Source: VXNE01 sp965116625 (GTDB taxonomy: Bacteria; Pseudomonadota; Gammaproteobacteria; Pseudomonadales; Azotimanducaceae). From it: a stretch of 64,000 nucleotides of DNA. Of the stretch, positions 18,226-26,564 are shown piece after piece (within the stretch, counting starts at the first letter, position 1; each line of letters starts with the position of its first letter). The notes below the pieces were generated by a model. That model ran no database searches and was not told the origin of the DNA. It saw only the letters and a program-made list of their open reading frames with translations. The position numbers and the translations under genes were made by a program. Location: NCBI GenBank assembly GCA_965116625.1, contig OZ220717.1, positions 2,976,001 to 3,040,000 on the forward strand, in the 5' to 3' direction.

Positions 18226-18433
18226 TCGATTATTTCCCGGAACGCTTCGAACACGGCCAGATTGACAGATGCGCCGCGTTTCGGCAATACGCCGGGGTCC
18301 GGGCGGGGGCCCGGGACGGGAGCGGCATTGCCCTATCTCTTCGGCGTTGCGGTGGATATAGTAGGGATCGATTGGGGAGTTCCCAGCCCCCATTTTGGAG
18401 TTTCGCAAAAGTTCCCGGACCGGTGAGGCACGC

Positions 18434-19603
18434 GTGAACCTGCACGAATACCAGGCCAAGAAACTGTTCGCCGACTACGGAATGCCCGTGTCCGCGGGCA
18501 TCGCTGCGGACACCGCGGACGATGCTGTCGCGGCGGCAAGGAAAATCGGCGGCTCGCGCTGGGTATGCAAGGTGCAGGTGCACGCGGGCGGACGGGGCAA
18601 GGCGGGTGGCGTGAAGGTCGTCGAGTCCCTCGATGGCGTGCGCGAGTTCGCTGAGACCTGGATCGGCGAACGCCTGGTGACGGTGCAGACGGATGCGGAC
18701 GGGCAGCCGGTAAACCAGGTCTACGTCGAAGCCTGTGCCGACATCGCGCGCGAGCTTTATCTCGGAGCCGTGATCGATCGCGCCTCCCGCCGCGTAGTGG
18801 TCATGGCGTCGAGTGAGGGCGGCGTGGAGATCGAGCAGGTCGCGGCGCAGACGCCGGAAAAGATCCTTCGGGCTGCGGTCGACCCCCTTGTGGGCGCCCA
18901 GCCGTACCAGGGACGGGAGATGGCTTTCTCCCTCGGGCTCGCGGGGGAGCAGGTTGGAGAGTTTGCCGAGCTTTTCCTCAACCTGACGCGGATGTTCCAC
19001 GCACTGGACTGTTCCCTGGTCGAGATCAACCCCCTGGTCGTCACCGGTGACGGCCATGTCCACTGTCTCGATGCGAAAATGAACATCGACAACAACGCCC
19101 TGTACCGCCAGCCGGCGTTGCGGGCACTCCGTGACCCATCGCAGGAGGATCCGCGGGAAGCGCAGGCCGATGCCTTTGGTCTGAACTACGTTGCCCTGGA
19201 AGGCAACATCGGCTGCATGGTCAACGGCGCGGGCCTCGCCATGGGCACGATGGACCTCGTAAAACTCCATGGGGGCAATCCGGCCAACTTCCTCGATGTC
19301 GGCGGTGGCGCGACCAGGGAGGCTGTCAGCGAGGCGTTTCGCATCATTCTGTCGGACAGCAACGTCAGCGCGGTGCTGATCAACATCTTCGGCGGCATCG
19401 TGTCGTGCGCGGTCATCGCCGACGGCATCATCGGCGCGGTAACCGAAGTGGGCGTGGATGTGCCTGTCGTCGTTCGCTTCGAAGGCAACAACGCCCGGAC
19501 CGGTGCGGAGCGGCTCGCGGGCAGCGGCCTGAACCTGATCGCGGCCGACTCCCTCGCACACGCCGCAGAGCAGGCGGTGAAGGCGGCGGGAGCGGGGGCA
19601 TGA
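18434..19603 (+). CDS. sucC: Succinate-CoA ligase (ADP-forming) beta subunit
   Basis: 389-residue ATP-grasp subunit of the TCA-cycle enzyme making succinate plus ATP from succinyl-CoA. It begins MNLHEYQAKKLFADYGMPV, as SucC does, and has VQVHAGGRGKAGGVKVV and the FLDVGGGA/INIFGGI segments. GTG at 18434 is preceded by GGTGAGG at 18422-18428. It overlaps sucD by 4 bp. No odh or sdh genes are nearby. Confidence 0.96.
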   Translation: MNLHEYQAKKLFADYGMPVSAGIAADTADDAVAAARKIGGSRWVCKVQVHAGGRGKAGGVKVVESLDGVREFAETWIGERLVTVQTDADGQPVNQVYVEACADIARELYLGAVIDRASRRVVVMASSEGGVEIEQVAAQTPEKILRAAVDPLVGAQPYQGREMAFSLGLAGEQVGEFAELFLNLTRMFHALDCSLVEINPLVVTGDGHVHCLDAKMNIDNNALYRQPALRALRDPSQEDPREAQADAFGLNYVALEGNIGCMVNGAGLAMGTMDLVKLHGGNPANFLDVGGGATREAVSEAFRIILSDSNVSAVLINIFGGIVSCAVIADGIIGAVTEVGVDVPVVVRFEGNNARTGAERLAGSGLNLIAADSLAHAAEQAVKAAGAGA

Positions 19604-20487
19604 GCATTCTGGTCGATGCCGGGACGCGCGTAATCTGCCAGGGCCTCACGGGCTCCCAGGGAACGCTGCACAGCCGTCATGCCATCGACTACGGCACCCG
19701 GCTGGTGGGCGGCGTGACACCCGGCAAGGGCGGCACCGAACACCTCGGTTTGCCGGTATTCAACACGGTCCGGGAAGCGGTTGCGGCGACCGGGGCCACG
19801 GCATCGGTGATCTACGTCCCGGCGCCGTTCTGCAAGGATTCGATCCTGGAAGCGCTCGACGCTGGCATCGAACTCATCGTCTGCATCACGGAGGGCATTC
19901 CAACGCTCGACATGCTCGCCGTGAAGGCGCGGCTCGACCTCACCCGGACGCGCCTCGTCGGTCCGAACTGTCCCGGGGTTATCACTCCGGGCGCGTGCAA
20001 GATCGGCATCATGCCCGCGGACATTCACATGCCCGGACGTGTCGGAATTGTCTCGCGCTCGGGTACGCTGACCTACGAGGCGGTCAAGCAGACCACCGAC
20101 ATGGGGTTCGGCCAATCGACATGCGTCGGCATTGGCGGCGACCCGATCCCGGCCAGCAGCTTCGTGGACATCCTGGGACTGTTCGACTCGGACGCCGGCA
20201 CGGAAGCCATCGTCATGGTCGGCGAGATCGGCGGCACGGCGGAAGAAGAAGCGGCGGAGTACATCCATTCCCACGTGACAAAGCCCGTGGTGGCGTATAT
20301 CGCCGGGGTCACCGCCCCGCCGGGCAAGCGGATGGGCCACGCCGGCGCCATCATCGCGGGCGGCAAGGGGACGGCCGAAGAAAAGCTGTCCGCACTTGAA
20401 GCGGCGGGCGTCCGGACGGTCCGGAGCCTGGTGGAAATCGGCGCCGCGCTCGCGGAGGTCACGGGGTGGGAGACTGGAGGAGCATAG
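19600..20487 (+). CDS. sucD: Succinate-CoA ligase alpha subunit
   Basis: 295-residue CoA-binding and phosphohistidine subunit. GLTGSQGTLHSRHAIDYGT is the CoA-binding region, VGPNCPGVITPG is conserved, and GHAGAIIAGGKGTAEEK carries the histidine phosphorylated during catalysis. The ATG overlaps the sucC stop. Length and motifs are normal. A sigma-32-like promoter begins 30 bp after its stop. Confidence 0.96.
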   Translation: MSILVDAGTRVICQGLTGSQGTLHSRHAIDYGTRLVGGVTPGKGGTEHLGLPVFNTVREAVAATGATASVIYVPAPFCKDSILEALDAGIELIVCITEGIPTLDMLAVKARLDLTRTRLVGPNCPGVITPGACKIGIMPADIHMPGRVGIVSRSGTLTYEAVKQTTDMGFGQSTCVGIGGDPIPASSFVDILGLFDSDAGTEAIVMVGEIGGTAEEEAAEYIHSHVTKPVVAYIAGVTAPPGKRMGHAGAIIAGGKGTAEEKLSALEAAGVRTVRSLVEIGAALAEVTGWETGGA

Positions 20488-20517
20488 TCGCGACGCCCGT
20501 TGTGTGCGCGGGCCAGG

Positions 20518-20546
20518 ATTGAAAAATGCCGGGCCGCACCCATATA
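20518..20546 (+). promoter_or_regulatory. Sigma-32 (RpoH)-type heat-shock promoter of htpG
   Basis: ATTGAAA at 20518-20524, 13 bp, then ACCCATATA at 20538-20546. This closely follows the RpoH pattern CTTGAAA-N(11-15)-CCCCATnTA. Transcription would begin near 20553, about 25 nt before the htpG ATG. htpG is a known RpoH target in gammaproteobacteria. Confidence 0.78.
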
Positions 20547-20577
20547 GGCACGCCATGAGCCGGTGCCGGACAGACCC

Positions 20578-22443
20578 ATGACGATCGAGACACGCGGATT
20601 CCAGACCGAAGCGAAGCAACTGCTTCACCTCATGATCCATTCCCTGTATTCCAACAGGGAGATATTCCTGCGCGAACTCATTTCCAATGCCTCGGACGCC
20701 ATCGACAAGTTGCGTTTCGAATCCTTGAGCGACGATGAGCTGATTGCCGACGATCCCGAGTTCAGGATCCACATCGACTTTGATGCGGACGCAAAAACCC
20801 TCTCGGTTGCCGACAACGGCATCGGCATGACCCGCGAGGAGGTGGTCGAGCAGCTCGGGACCATAGCGAAATCGGGGACCGCGGAGTTCTTCGAGAGCCT
20901 CACCGGCGATCAGCGCCAGGACGCGCAGCTCATCGGCCAGTTCGGCGTCGGTTTCTATAGCGCGTTCATGGCCGCCGACGAGGTGGAAGTGCTGACCAGG
21001 AAGGCGGGCACCACGGAGGGAACGCTCTGGAAGTCAAGAGGGGAGGACGAGTTCACGGTGGAGGACGCCGAGGCGAACCGCGGCACGCGGGTCACGCTGC
21101 ACCTCAAGTCCGACGCCGAGGAATTCGCCGAGGCGTTCCGGCTGCGGACAATCGTGCGCAGGTACTCGGACCACATCGGCGTTCCCGTGGTCATGCCGGC
21201 TGCGGCCCCGGACGACAGGGATGATGACGCTGAAGACGCCGGAAGCGCGCCCGCGGAGGAGGTGATCAACTCCGCGACGGCGCTCTGGACCCGTTCCCGC
21301 AGCGAGATCAAGGACGACGAGTACCAGGAGTTCTACAAGCACGTCTCCCACGACTTCGAAGACCCGCTGGCCTGGAGCCACAACCGGGTGGAGGGCAGGC
21401 TCGAATACACGAGCCTCGTGTTCATTCCCCGCCGCGCGCCCTTCGACCTGTGGAACCGGGAGTCCCCGCGCGGCCTGAAGCTGTACGTGCAGCGCGTGTT
21501 CATCATGGACGATGCCGAGCAGTTCCTGCCGCTGTACCTGCGTTTCGTCAGGGGCATCGTCGATGCGGGCGACCTCCCGCTCAACGTATCCCGCGAGATC
21601 CTGCAGCAGGACCCGGCGGTCACAACGATCAGGAACGCGCTCGCCAAACGCGTTCTCGACACCCTGGCAAGACTCGAAGGAGACGACTACGACACGTTCT
21701 GGGACGAGTTCGGCCAGGTTCTGAAGGAAGGGATTGCCGAGGACTTCGCCAATCGCGATGCCATCATGAAGCTGCTGCGCTTCTCCTCGACCAGGGACGA
21801 GGATGAAAAACAACGCACTTCGCTGTCGGACTATGTCAGCCGCATGCAGGAGGGTCAGGACAGGATCTACTACCTCGTCGCCGACAGCCTGGCGGCCGCG
21901 CGGCAGAGCCCGCACCTCGAGGTGTTCCGGCAGCGGGACATCGAGGTGCTGCTGCTCACCGACCGGATCGACGAGTGGTTCATGTCGTTCGTCAACGAAT
22001 TCGATGGCAAGACCCTGCAGGATGTCACGCGCGGAGAACTCGACCTCGGCGGCGAGGAGAAACCGGAGGAAGAGGCGGACGACGACGCGTTGGCCGGGCG
22101 CATCAAGGACGCGCTGGAAGGGCGCGTCGAGAGCGTGCGCCGCTCGACGCGTTTGACGGACTCACCGGCATGCCTGGTGCTTGGCGAACACGACATGGGC
22201 GCCCAGATGCGCAGGCTGATGGAGGCCACCGGCCAATCGGTGCCTGACTCGAAGCCGCACTTCGAATTCAATCCGGACCATCCGCTGGTAGTGAGACTGG
22301 ACGGCGAGGCCGACGAAGCACGTTTCGGCGACCTGGTGAAGTTGCTTTTCGACCAGGCCAGTCTTGCCGAAGGCCAGTCGCTCGCCGACCCCGGAGACTA
22401 CGTTCGAAGAGTCAATTCGCTGCTGCTGGAACTGCTCGCCTGA
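20578..22443 (+). CDS. htpG: Molecular chaperone HtpG (Hsp90)
   Basis: 621-residue bacterial Hsp90, an ATP-dependent cytoplasmic chaperone dimer. The GHKL ATPase motifs are intact: ELISNASDAIDKLR, DNGIGM, and GQFGVGFYSAF. The middle domain includes RVFIMDDAEQFLPLYLRFVRG and the SREILQQ stretch. There is an acidic linker between the N-terminal and middle domains (about residues 214-230) and a second acidic patch before the C-terminal dimerisation domain. ATG 20578 matches the family start; GTG 20563 would add five residues. Probably monocistronic, with its own heat-shock promoter. Confidence 0.97.
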   Translation: MTIETRGFQTEAKQLLHLMIHSLYSNREIFLRELISNASDAIDKLRFESLSDDELIADDPEFRIHIDFDADAKTLSVADNGIGMTREEVVEQLGTIAKSGTAEFFESLTGDQRQDAQLIGQFGVGFYSAFMAADEVEVLTRKAGTTEGTLWKSRGEDEFTVEDAEANRGTRVTLHLKSDAEEFAEAFRLRTIVRRYSDHIGVPVVMPAAAPDDRDDDAEDAGSAPAEEVINSATALWTRSRSEIKDDEYQEFYKHVSHDFEDPLAWSHNRVEGRLEYTSLVFIPRRAPFDLWNRESPRGLKLYVQRVFIMDDAEQFLPLYLRFVRGIVDAGDLPLNVSREILQQDPAVTTIRNALAKRVLDTLARLEGDDYDTFWDEFGQVLKEGIAEDFANRDAIMKLLRFSSTRDEDEKQRTSLSDYVSRMQEGQDRIYYLVADSLAAARQSPHLEVFRQRDIEVLLLTDRIDEWFMSFVNEFDGKTLQDVTRGELDLGGEEKPEEEADDDALAGRIKDALEGRVESVRRSTRLTDSPACLVLGEHDMGAQMRRLMEATGQSVPDSKPHFEFNPDHPLVVRLDGEADEARFGDLVKLLFDQASLAEGQSLADPGDYVRRVNSLLLELLA

Positions 22444-22465
22444 TTGAGCGGTTGGCAGCGTGTTT

Positions 22466-22500
22466 TTGGTAGTTGTAACTACAAAACAATAAATTAAGTT
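22466..22500 (+). promoter_or_regulatory. AT-rich promoter region with a 14-bp dyad upstream of gpsA
   Basis: A short AT-rich island in otherwise GC-rich DNA. It contains the perfect inverted repeat GTAGTT-GT-AACTAC (22469-22482), with flanking T-rich and A-rich arms that extend the symmetry. Candidate promoter elements are TTGGTA (22466-22471) and TAAATT (22490-22495), 18 bp apart, so the dyad would lie between them as an operator. It could instead act as a terminator for htpG. Confidence 0.45.
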
Positions 22501-22616
22501 CATAACCTTCAAACTGGTTTAAGATTTGGGGATCCCGGCCATTGTTCGGCTTTTCTGAAGTCGCTGGCCATGGGGCGTTTGCTAACATAGCCGGCGTCAC
22601 GGATGAGACCTCCCAT

Positions 22617-23642
22617 ATGCGAGCCGCTATTGTCGGTGCGGGGAACTTCGGCACGGCCATTGCGAACATCATCGCGAAGAACGGCCATTGCACGCATCTG
22701 TGGATGCGCGATGCCGAACAGTTGGCCGACATGCGGGCGTACCGGGAGAACAGGCGCTACCTGAAGGGCTTCCCCCTGGAACGCAACGTGGTGCCGACCT
22801 GCGACATGGCGGCCGCGGTCGGCGCGAGCGACATCGTGTTCCTGACCGTTCCCAGCGCCTCGTTCAGGGAGGTGACCCGGGAAGTCGCGCCGCACATGCG
22901 GCCGGGCACACTCGTCGTCAGCGGCACCAAGGGCGTCGAGGCGCAGGGGTTCCACCTCATGAGCCAGATCCTCGACGAACTGTTGCCGGAGTGCGTGACG
23001 GGCGTCATCAGCGGACCGAACCTGGCGGAGGAGATCGCGGACAAGCACTACGCGGGAACCGTCGTGGCAAGCCACAGCGCAACGCTGCGCGATGCCGTGC
23101 AGACGGTGCTTCGCAGCGCCGAATTCCGCGTCTATTCCAGCGCCGACGTCTACGGGGTCGAACTGGGCGGCGCGCTCAAGAACATCTACGCCATCGTCTG
23201 CGGCATGGGCGCGGCACTCGAGGTGGGGCAGAACACCGTGGGCATGCTGATCACCCGCAGCCTGGCGGAAATGAGCCGCTTCGCGGTGTCGCTCGGGGCG
23301 AATCCCTTTACCTTTCTCGGACTGGCGGGGGTCGGCGACCTGTTCGTCACGTGCACGTCACCGCTCAGCCGCAACTTCCAGCTCGGCTATCGCGTCGCCA
23401 GCGGTGCAACGCTGGATGAAGCAATGGATCAGCTCGGCAAGCTGGCGGAAGGCGTCAACACGCTGGCTGTGGTCCGCGACAAGAGCATCGAACTCGATGT
23501 GCATATGCCCCTGATCGAAGGGCTGCACGACGTGCTGTTCAACGGTGCGGACATCGAAGCCGTCATCGCCGGGCTGATGACGGGGGAGGCGGTGGCCGAC
23601 GTGGAATTCGCCGAGCCGAAGACCTGGAGTTTCCAACGTTGA
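22617..23642 (+). CDS. gpsA: Glycerol-3-phosphate dehydrogenase [NAD(P)+]
   Basis: 341-residue cytoplasmic enzyme reducing dihydroxyacetone phosphate to sn-glycerol-3-phosphate for phospholipid synthesis. The NAD-binding motif VGAGNFGTAIA is at the N-terminus, followed by SGPNLAEEI, the catalytic-lysine region GGALKNIYAI and the GLAGVGDLFVTCTS segment. ATG 22617 was chosen because the Rossmann motif follows at once; the frame is open further upstream without homology. It overlaps the next gene by 4 bp (TTGA). Confidence 0.95.
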   Translation: MRAAIVGAGNFGTAIANIIAKNGHCTHLWMRDAEQLADMRAYRENRRYLKGFPLERNVVPTCDMAAAVGASDIVFLTVPSASFREVTREVAPHMRPGTLVVSGTKGVEAQGFHLMSQILDELLPECVTGVISGPNLAEEIADKHYAGTVVASHSATLRDAVQTVLRSAEFRVYSSADVYGVELGGALKNIYAIVCGMGAALEVGQNTVGMLITRSLAEMSRFAVSLGANPFTFLGLAGVGDLFVTCTSPLSRNFQLGYRVASGATLDEAMDQLGKLAEGVNTLAVVRDKSIELDVHMPLIEGLHDVLFNGADIEAVIAGLMTGEAVADVEFAEPKTWSFQR

Positions 23643-24544
23643 AGTGGGTCGGTTTCGGATTCGCCCTGGCCGCGGCGTCGATAGCGGTCGCGCAGGATAT
23701 TCCCGGCGCGCGCGATCCTGACGGAATCGAACGGTATCCGCGGTCGTGGATCGTGGAGTATGAAGACGTCGCCGAGTCCCTTCCGTACCGGTTCGTGACG
23801 GCGCCGGTGGACAAGATCCGCCGGGACCTTCGCATCGAGGGCATGCGGGTTTCGGGTCCCGTGCAGCGCGTGACATATCGCGTACCGGACGGAGAGGGGC
23901 TGGACGACATTGCCGCGCACTACCGGGAAATCCTGGATGCGGGAGGGACCGGGATCGTGTTCGAATGCGAAGGGCCGGATTGCGGCCGCAGCACTATCTG
24001 GGCGCACGACGTGTTCGGTATTCCCATCCTTGTCGCCCCGAACCGCAGCCAGAGATTCCTGGCTGCGCCGATGACGATCAACGGTGCGACGAAGCTGGTT
24101 GCCGTGTACGCCGTACAGCGGGGCAACCGCCGCCTGTATGCACACGTGGAAGTTGTCGTGCCGGAGGAAGAAGTCGTCTTCGACACCAACCGAGCGCTCG
24201 CGGAGACACTGGCGCGAACCGGCTTCGCGGTCATCGATGGCGTCGTGCCTGACGCGGTGGGTGCGCTGACTGCGGAAGAGATGGCGACAATCGAGGCTGT
24301 CGCGTCCACCCTGGGACCGTTCAGCAGGGAGACCATTCACGTGGTCTGCCACCTGTACGGCTCCAAGCCGGTCGACGAATTGAGGCAATTGTCGGAGCGT
24401 TGCGCCGCGACTGCGGCCGAAATCCTGCAGCGCGTCGGTGGCGTCACCACGCAGGCTTACGGGCTGGGTCCGCTCGGTCCCCGGGAAGCGTTGGCGAAAC
24501 CTCGGGTGGAGCTGGTGCTGCCGTACCGCCTGCGCAGTGAATGA
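23639..24544 (+). CDS. DUF4892 family exported protein
   Basis: 301-residue protein with a cleavable signal peptide (about residues 1-18, ending SIAVAQ), so probably periplasmic. The middle region matches DUF4892: repeated GxGxVFECEGPDCGRSTIWAHD, and NRRLYAHVEVVVPEEE. The C-terminal 90 residues look OmpA-like (IEAVASTLGPFSRETIHVV to ATAAEILQRVGG), possibly binding peptidoglycan. The start is TTG at 23639, overlapping the gpsA stop; it overlaps prmB by 8 bp. Function not established. Confidence 0.75.
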   Translation: MKWVGFGFALAAASIAVAQDIPGARDPDGIERYPRSWIVEYEDVAESLPYRFVTAPVDKIRRDLRIEGMRVSGPVQRVTYRVPDGEGLDDIAAHYREILDAGGTGIVFECEGPDCGRSTIWAHDVFGIPILVAPNRSQRFLAAPMTINGATKLVAVYAVQRGNRRLYAHVEVVVPEEEVVFDTNRALAETLARTGFAVIDGVVPDAVGALTAEEMATIEAVASTLGPFSRETIHVVCHLYGSKPVDELRQLSERCAATAAEILQRVGGVTTQAYGLGPLGPREALAKPRVELVLPYRLRSE

Positions 24545-25430
24545 AGGCGTCGATGCGCTGATCAAGCGATGCGCGGACCGCCTGGCCCGCGAATCCATTG
24601 CGTTCGGCCACGGCGGGTCGGACCCCTGGACCGAGGCGGAATTACTCGTGACTGGGTTTCTCGAGAACCACCCGCTGGACGAGAACGTTCGCGACGCGCT
24701 TGACGGCCTGCTCGAACGCCGGATTGTCGGGCGCGTGCCTTGTGCATACCTGACCGGCGAAGCGTGGTTCGCGGAGCGGTGGTTCGCCGTCCGGCCGGGA
24801 GTGATGATCCCGCGCTCGCCCATCCAGGAACTCATTCGATACGGTTTCCGGCCCTGGCTGCGCCGGACGCCGGAAACCGTGCTCGACATCTGTTGCGGCG
24901 CGGGCTGCCTCGGCATCGCGACGGCGCTCCAGTTTCCCGGGGCGCGCGTGACGCTCGCCGACATCGATGAAGCGGCCGTGGCGAACGCCCGGATGAATAT
25001 TGAGCGGGTTGAACTTGGAGACCGGGTGGAAGCGCGGCTGTCCGATCTCTTCGACGGGCTCGACCGCGAGGTATTTGACCTGGTGCTCGCCAATCCGCCG
25101 TATGTCGGGCAGTCCGAGTACCGTGGGTTGCCGCCGGAGTACGCGCACGAGCCCCGACATGGGCTGGAGGCGGGAGTGGACGGCCTCGACTGTTGGCGTC
25201 GACTCATGGCCAGCGCCGGTCCGTGGCTTCGCTCCGATGGCCTGCTCGTCGGAGAGGCGGGGAATACATCGCAGGGCCTCGCTGCCGCGTTTGCCGATCT
25301 GCCGTTCGTGTGGCCCGAAATGACGCGGGCGGAGCGCTTGTCCGACGGTGGTTTCGGCGTGTTCGTGCTGGATGCCGTCGCCTTGACTTGTCAACCGGAA
25401 GGCGACTCCCGATACTTCCCGCAAACCTGA
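24537..25430 (+). CDS. prmB: Ribosomal protein L3 N5-glutamine methyltransferase
   Basis: 297-residue class I SAM-dependent methyltransferase of the PrmB/HemK family. It has an N-terminal helical domain, SAM motif VLDICCGAGCLGIA, the acidic LADIDEAAVANA and the catalytic NPPY motif (LANPPYVG). Placement directly before aroC is the prmB-aroC order known in gammaproteobacteria and favours PrmB over PrmC. GTG 24537 fits the domain start and overlaps the DUF4892 gene. Confidence 0.92.
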   Translation: MNEGVDALIKRCADRLARESIAFGHGGSDPWTEAELLVTGFLENHPLDENVRDALDGLLERRIVGRVPCAYLTGEAWFAERWFAVRPGVMIPRSPIQELIRYGFRPWLRRTPETVLDICCGAGCLGIATALQFPGARVTLADIDEAAVANARMNIERVELGDRVEARLSDLFDGLDREVFDLVLANPPYVGQSEYRGLPPEYAHEPRHGLEAGVDGLDCWRRLMASAGPWLRSDGLLVGEAGNTSQGLAAAFADLPFVWPEMTRAERLSDGGFGVFVLDAVALTCQPEGDSRYFPQT

Positions 25431-25443
25431 CGAGCATAAGCCC

Positions 25444-26517
25444 ATGCCCGGCAACACCTTTGGACAAGCGTTCACGCTGACGACGTTCGGCGAAAGCCAC
25501 GGCGTCGCCATGGGCGCCGTCGTGGACGGCTGTCCGCCGGGCCTCGCGCTGTCCGAGGCGGACCTGCAGGGCGATCTCGACCGGCGCCGCCCGGGACAGT
25601 CGAAATACACGACCCAGCGCCAGGAACCGGACCAGGTGAAGATTCTCTCGGGGGTGTTCGAAGGCGTGACCACGGGCACGCCGATCGGGCTTGTCATCGA
25701 GAACGTGGATCAGCGCTCGCGCGACTATACGGCCATCAAGGACCAGCTCCGGCCGGCGCACGCCGATTACACTTACCTCAAGAAGTACGGCGTGCGCGAC
25801 TACCGCGGCGGGGGCCGCGCCTCCGCCCGGGAAACCACGATGCGCGTCGCGGCCGGTGCCATCGCGCGCAAATACCTGGCCGAGCGGCACGGGGTGCTGG
25901 TGCGGGGCTACCTGGCCGGCATCGGCGACATCGCGCCTCGCAAGCTCGATTGGGACGCCCTCGGCAGCAACCCGTTCTTCTGTCCGGATCCGGACATCGT
26001 CGACGACATCGCGGCGCTGATCGACGAACTGCGCGCCGCCGGCGACTCCATCGGCGCCCGGATCAACGTCGTCGCGTCCAATCCGCCCGTCGGCCTAGGG
26101 GAACCCGTGTTCGGCAAGCTCGACGCGGAACTCGCCGGCGCGCTGATGGGCATCAACGCGGTCAAGGGCGTCGAGTTCGGCGCCGGGTTCGACGTCGTAC
26201 ACCAGCGCGGTAGCGAACACCGCGACGAGATCACGGGCAGCGGCTTCCTGAAGAACGATGCGGGCGGCGTGCTCGGCGGCATCTCGTCAGGCCAGGACAT
26301 CGTGGTCAGCATCGCCCTCAAGCCGACCTCGAGCCTCGCCATCCCCGGCAGGAGCATCGATACCTCCGGCAAGGAGGTGGAAGTGGTGACGACCGGGCGT
26401 CACGACCCCTGTGTCGGCCTGCGCGCGACGCCGATCGCCGAAGCCATGGTGGCGATGGTCCTCATGGACCACCTGCTCCGGGACCGCGCCCAGAATGCTT
26501 CGGTGACTCGGGAGTAG
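25444..26517 (+). CDS. aroC: Chorismate synthase
   Basis: 357-residue FMN-dependent enzyme converting EPSP to chorismate, the last step of the shikimate pathway. Signature stretches: TFGESHGVAMGAVVDG at the N-terminus, RPGQSKYTTQRQEPD, RGGGRASARETTMRVAAGA, and GGISSGQDIVVSIALKPTSS. Length is standard. It follows prmB after 13 bp and is convergent with hen1. Confidence 0.97.
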   Translation: MPGNTFGQAFTLTTFGESHGVAMGAVVDGCPPGLALSEADLQGDLDRRRPGQSKYTTQRQEPDQVKILSGVFEGVTTGTPIGLVIENVDQRSRDYTAIKDQLRPAHADYTYLKKYGVRDYRGGGRASARETTMRVAAGAIARKYLAERHGVLVRGYLAGIGDIAPRKLDWDALGSNPFFCPDPDIVDDIAALIDELRAAGDSIGARINVVASNPPVGLGEPVFGKLDAELAGALMGINAVKGVEFGAGFDVVHQRGSEHRDEITGSGFLKNDAGGVLGGISSGQDIVVSIALKPTSSLAIPGRSIDTSGKEVEVVTTGRHDPCVGLRATPIAEAMVAMVLMDHLLRDRAQNASVTRE

Positions 26518-26518
26518 G

Positions 26519-26564
26519 GACGGGCGGGCGTATTCAGGTCAGCCCGCATCAAGTCAGGCCCGTC
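26519..26564. terminator. Hairpin between aroC and hen1
   Basis: GACGGGC (26519-26525) can pair with GCCCGTC (26558-26564), and GCGGGC (26524-26529) with GCCCGC (26542-26547), as alternative stems in the convergent gap. There is no T-run; it may serve as a bidirectional terminator. Confidence 0.35.

Noticed and set aside
18328..18362. sucC promoter TTGCCC with TATAGT
   Set aside because: The spacing is 23 bp and no better -35 lies at 16-18 bp, so I do not call it.
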